Part shown: piece after piece, positions 14,801 to 17,263 of the stretch | Position numbering within the stretch: the first letter of the stretch is position 1 | Layout: every line of letters begins with the position of its first letter | From: Chloroflexota bacterium | Lineage (GTDB): Bacteria > Chloroflexota > Limnocylindria > Limnocylindrales > CSP1-4 | Direction of reading: 5' to 3' | Length of the DNA: 17,263 bases | Assembly (NCBI GenBank): GCA_021815005.1 | Contig: JAKAHL010000008.1 | Location: 1-17,263 of the forward strand | Notes under the pieces: model-generated | Database searches by the model: none | Told to the model about the DNA's origin: nothing | What the model saw: the letters and a program-made list of their open reading frames with translations, nothing else | Made by a program: the position numbers and the translations under genes

Positions 14801-17258
14801 CGTGCTCCAGATGCCCGGCGCGGTGACTCGTCTCCTGTACGATCCGGCCTCCCAGATGGTCGAGGCCCTGGGCGTGACCCAGGGCGGCCAAACGCCCACG
14901 GTGTACGTCGTCGAGCCGCACGGCAATGCGGTGTTCGCGGACCAGAAGCTGGGGTTCGCGCCCACGGCTCTGGTGATGAACCACAACGGGAGCTACCCCA
15001 CCACCTCGACCGGCGAGATCCTGGCGTTTTCCGCCCAGGGTGACGTGGCCGCGCTCGACGTCGGCCACTACGACTTCGCCTGGCGCTTGCCGGGCGTGAT
15101 CTTCGGCGCGCTCACCGTGGGAGCGCTCTACCTGCTCGTGCGCGTCCTGTTCCGGCGTCGCCTCATCGCCGGGCTTGCCGGCCTGTTCGCCCTTCTTGAC
15201 GGGATGATGTTCGTCCAGAGCCGGATCGGCATGAACGACGTCTACGTTGGGTTCTTCATCGTGGCGGCGTACGCGCTGTTCGCCTGGCTCTGGGTGGAGC
15301 CTCGCAGGAAACGGTGGTTCTGGATTCTGTGGCCGGTGATCGGGGTCCTGCTGGGCCTCGGCCTGGGCTCCAAATGGGTGGCCGCGTACGCGATCGGCGC
15401 ACTGGGGATCCTCATCCTCGCCCGCTCGGCGCTGGGGCGCATCGTCTTGCTGCTGGGGATGATCGGGACCACGGCGGTGCTCGGCTGGATGGCCCTCGCC
15501 GTCCCGACCGGCAGCAGCGAGCTGGGCAACGTGCTCTTCCCGCTGATCATGATCGCGCTGACGCTCGCCTCGATCGCGATCGCCGTCTACCGGCCGGTCG
15601 CCTGGTCCGACGACGAGATGCGCTTCACCGTCGGGGCGCCGGTGGCGGCCGGCGCGATCCTCGCCTTCACGGCTGTCGCGCTGGGCAAGGTGGGCACGTC
15701 GATCGCGGTCGGACCGCTCGCGCTGACGCCGCTGCCGACGGCGTTCGCCCTGGTCCTCCTTGGCGGCGCGGCCTACGTGGCGTTCGGCGTCGGCGGCCGG
15801 CTGGGCATCGGCCCGATGGCGGTCCGGCGGGACGGGCGCCCGGCGCTCCCGATGGCCGATCCGCCGGAGGCCTGGCTCCGCACTGGCGACGGCCTCGGCC
15901 TGTCCACGCTGTGGTGGGCTCTCAACCTGATCGTCGTGCCGCTCGCCGTCTACATCCTGCTCTACATCCCGTGGGCGAACATCGAGAACCACGCCATCGT
16001 CCCGGCGGGCTTCCTGGGCTTCCCCAACGGCTGGCCGCCCGGCCATACGGGCCAGACGCTGCTGGACCTCACCGGTCAGATGTACCGCTACCACAACGAC
16101 CTCACCGCGCCGCACCCGGCATCGTCGCCGTGGTGGGCGTGGCCGCTCGACCTCAAGCCGGTCTGGTTCTACCAGGGCAGCTTCGCGGGCAACTACGGCG
16201 GGGCGATCTACGACGCGGGCACGATCGCGATCTGGTGGATGTCGATCCCGGCCATGGCGTTCATCGCCTATCAGGCCTATCGGAGGCGGAGCCTCGCACT
16301 CCTCCTGGTCCTGGTGGGCTTCCTGGCCCAGTGGGTGTCCTGGGCGCGCATCGACCGCGCGGCCTTCCAGTACCACTACTACTCGAGCCTGCCGTTCCTG
16401 ATCATCGCCCTGGCCTACCTCGTGGCCGAGCTGTGGCACGGGGCGTCCCAGCGGACCTGGCTGCTCGCCCGCGCCGCCGCCGCCCTCGGGGTGCTGGGGC
16501 CGGCCATCCTGTGGCTCCTGCGCCTGCCGCTGTGCACGGTCGCGAACGTCCAGGCCGTTGCGCCCGGCTCGTCCGCCTGCAACGGCAACCCCGGCAATCT
16601 CGTCGTCACGCCCGCGGTCGCGGCCCTCGTCCTGATCCTGCTGGTCGGCGGCGGGGTCCTGGTCTGGCAGCTGGTCGGCCTCGGGCGGCCACGCGCCGAT
16701 GGCCGGCCCGCCGGGCTCCGCGACGCCCAGGGCGTGCTCGTCACGGGCATCATCGTGGTGGCCCTCGCCATCCTCTCGCGGCTGCTGCCCTCCGGCGGCG
16801 CGCTGTTCTCGGTGAGCGGGCTCGCGCCGGAGCCGATCGCGCTCCTGGCGCTCGTGCCGCTGGGGCTCGTCGCGGTGCAGGTCCTCACGGCCCGCGACGC
16901 TCGCCGGTTCGTGGGCGGGCTGATCGCGGCGATCGCGCTCAACTTCGCGGTGCTCTACCCGAACATCTCCGCGCTGCCGCTGCCCGGCAGCATCGTGCCG
17001 TGGTACCAGGGCGTCCTGCCCACCTACCTGTACATGTTCCAGTTCGGCGTCAACACGGTGGACCGGAGCGGGGCGACCTCGTTCAGCGACATCCGGTTCT
17101 ACGTGCTGACCGGGTTCCTCGCGATCGCGTCGATCGCGGTGGCGCACCTCGCCTGGACCTGGCGGCAGGCGCTCGCCGGGGACGCCGTCCCGGCGGGCGA
17201 CGGCGACGACGCGGGATCGGGCGGCGGGCCCGACCCGGGCAGCGCCAGCGCGGCATAG
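11853..17258 (+). CDS. Fusion of Gpi18-like GT-C module and GT39 protein O-mannosyltransferase with a propeller-like insert
   Basis: The 1801-residue membrane protein has two glycosyltransferase modules. Residues 1-478 resemble COG5542 (Gpi18-like): TDLDLFRYWADSL (60-72), ADYTPGYLY (87-95), VVWGQVDS (161-168) and PTRVHERYLYP (386-396). A Pro/Ala-rich linker (479-580) follows. From 588 it is a PMT (GT39): HFDEVYHARTATEFL with D611/E612, THPHLAKYVMAGG (638-650), DFAWRLPGVIFGALTV (from 1074), DGMMFVQSRIGMND (1116-1129), MYRYHNDLTAPHP (from 1410), SPWWAWPL and FQYHYYSSLPF. PMTs normally run straight from HPPLAK to the FGWRL helix. Here about 412 residues (659-1070) of beta-rich repeats intervene, probably outside the cell. 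The product should transfer sugar from a polyprenyl carrier to protein Ser/Thr or glycan. The tail after about 1775 is Asp/Gly-rich. GTG start is set by AGGAGGG. Domain assignment is firm; partner and sugar are unknown. Confidence 0.88.
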   Translation: MTASGPGVPGRGSSTDDTPRRGIGREIVLILGIGLVARLILAYGLPPFFGSPIPGSGFKTDLDLFRYWADSLAQHGPFGFYDRGFFADYTPGYLYALWLVGIVGSLIGGIGDLIKLPAILTDVALAYVVYSMVLELGVTERRARLAALVVIVNPISWFDSVVWGQVDSFGTVFLLLAIRELWRGRTERSAVLAVVAALIKPQLAILVPIVGLVTIRRVLWPAGAWGDENPPAPSGTAWERRTTGWVRILTTAAAGFVTVLAMCLPFGLWPVQFSASGTSLIKLMFSTASTYSYVSVNAYNLWALFPVADLSGVVNSMASNSAWIYDAPVQGASFWAQIGPLPAGLVGAVALLALAAIITVVVARRPDRMTILVGTAALALAFFAVPTRVHERYLYPLFGLAAILIAYSWRWRVAYLLASAATFLNMYVVLTTLYPDNPSVADWLGIGPAIRSYWGVALIALVNTAVFAWGLAQLRHRSAQTLAAELEAGRVPDDVAAPVLPATEVGALPGGARGAGASAGVASAAPAPAEGPGSLVPAWFDRPSLSAMTPLAWLRAKIRETPIRPDRSASLRGEKGGRLDRLDLWLVIVMVIAALVLRTYRLAEPAQMHFDEVYHARTATEFLQDWRYGIEHNIYEWTHPHLAKYVMAGGIVAFAGHDVASSSSLGVNVADAAVEPRFDDPSQPNARLGDRVFVVTGSELIAYDLQTRKEEASWAIPGASTVAFDASTHIVTVGTSSGALDTVDATTLDDLRAGSPGAALSAVTGLGQLDGTPVQLLAWDNGARLAARLADGTVEVVDTAAGTVVGRAHLAGAADMAEVSSGDAVVATLAGVTDKAATATTLAGLVGGTAAAYQAALGGAKGDTTVLPITLGNSADQTPAGEARAKLQAAIDGGQVPGITISQVALVAVADSGGVDMLADNAVVADHTALAGGGLGLAVVTGLGDNELYVTTRDPGSGTPQLAWITTSGDVAKSGPAFDPSSDVLQMPGAVTRLLYDPASQMVEALGVTQGGQTPTVYVVEPHGNAVFADQKLGFAPTALVMNHNGSYPTTSTGEILAFSAQGDVAALDVGHYDFAWRLPGVIFGALTVGALYLLVRVLFRRRLIAGLAGLFALLDGMMFVQSRIGMNDVYVGFFIVAAYALFAWLWVEPRRKRWFWILWPVIGVLLGLGLGSKWVAAYAIGALGILILARSALGRIVLLLGMIGTTAVLGWMALAVPTGSSELGNVLFPLIMIALTLASIAIAVYRPVAWSDDEMRFTVGAPVAAGAILAFTAVALGKVGTSIAVGPLALTPLPTAFALVLLGGAAYVAFGVGGRLGIGPMAVRRDGRPALPMADPPEAWLRTGDGLGLSTLWWALNLIVVPLAVYILLYIPWANIENHAIVPAGFLGFPNGWPPGHTGQTLLDLTGQMYRYHNDLTAPHPASSPWWAWPLDLKPVWFYQGSFAGNYGGAIYDAGTIAIWWMSIPAMAFIAYQAYRRRSLALLLVLVGFLAQWVSWARIDRAAFQYHYYSSLPFLIIALAYLVAELWHGASQRTWLLARAAAALGVLGPAILWLLRLPLCTVANVQAVAPGSSACNGNPGNLVVTPAVAALVLILLVGGGVLVWQLVGLGRPRADGRPAGLRDAQGVLVTGIIVVALAILSRLLPSGGALFSVSGLAPEPIALLALVPLGLVAVQVLTARDARRFVGGLIAAIALNFAVLYPNISALPLPGSIVPWYQGVLPTYLYMFQFGVNTVDRSGATSFSDIRFYVLTGFLAIASIAVAHLAWTWRQALAGDAVPAGDGDDAGSGGGPDPGSASAA

Positions 17259-17263
17259 CGCCC

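Noticed and set aside
13404..17147. Very long minus-strand open frame (over 1240 codons) opposite the PMT fusion gene
   Set aside because: Its translation is Arg/Asp/His/Gly-rich low complexity without any domain, typical of the antisense of a high-GC gene. The plus strand has clear conserved GT-C motifs throughout.

Overview
The window is a GC-rich (roughly 70%) bacterial chromosome segment that opens inside dnaA and carries the replication-initiation cluster. The order is dnaA (5' end cut by the window edge), a 723-base gap with DnaA-box-like sites that is probably oriC, then dnaN, recF and dciA (DUF721). Frequent GTG/TTG starts, the gene content and the lack of gyrB directly after dciA fit a high-GC Chloroflexota lineage (Limnocylindria-like) better than a typical actinobacterium. 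That taxonomic call is an inference with moderate confidence.

Region 1 (1-4726) is replication and repair: initiator, origin, sliding clamp, gap-repair loader RecF and the helicase-loading factor DciA. dnaN-recF-dciA are packed closely. RecF has no ATG/GTG/TTG start that would include its first beta strand, and appears to start at a CTG overlapping the dnaN stop.

Region 2 (about 4720-7881) has two plus-strand genes. The first has a perfect TATAAT overlapping the dciA stop codon. It encodes a membrane protein with a cytoplasmic PP2C-like domain that has lost its metal-binding aspartates, one transmembrane helix, an extracytoplasmic propeller-like domain and a Ser/Pro/Ala/Lys-rich tail. The second is a bifunctional-nuclease (DUF151) protein whose extended -10 lies 6 nt before its ATG, so the transcript is probably leaderless.

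Region 3 (7906-17258) is a membrane glycosylation island. A minus-strand operon (11832 to 7906) encodes a GT-C-like membrane protein, a DUF2723 (GT117/TMEM260-like) membrane glycosyltransferase and a polyprenyl-phosphate-type GT2 enzyme, joined by overlapping start/stop codons. Divergent from it is a single 1801-residue gene that fuses a Gpi18-like (COG5542) GT-C module to a GT39 protein O-mannosyltransferase (PMT) module. The PMT module is split by an insert of about 410 residues, propeller-like, in its first extracytoplasmic loop. A plausible model is that the GT2 enzyme charges a lipid-linked sugar that the GT-C enzymes transfer outside the membrane, possibly onto Ser/Thr-rich proteins such as the tail of the pseudophosphatase. 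The most unusual items are this two-enzyme fusion with its split PMT and the degenerate PP2C receptor-like protein. No tRNA, rRNA, CRISPR array or insertion sequence was seen.
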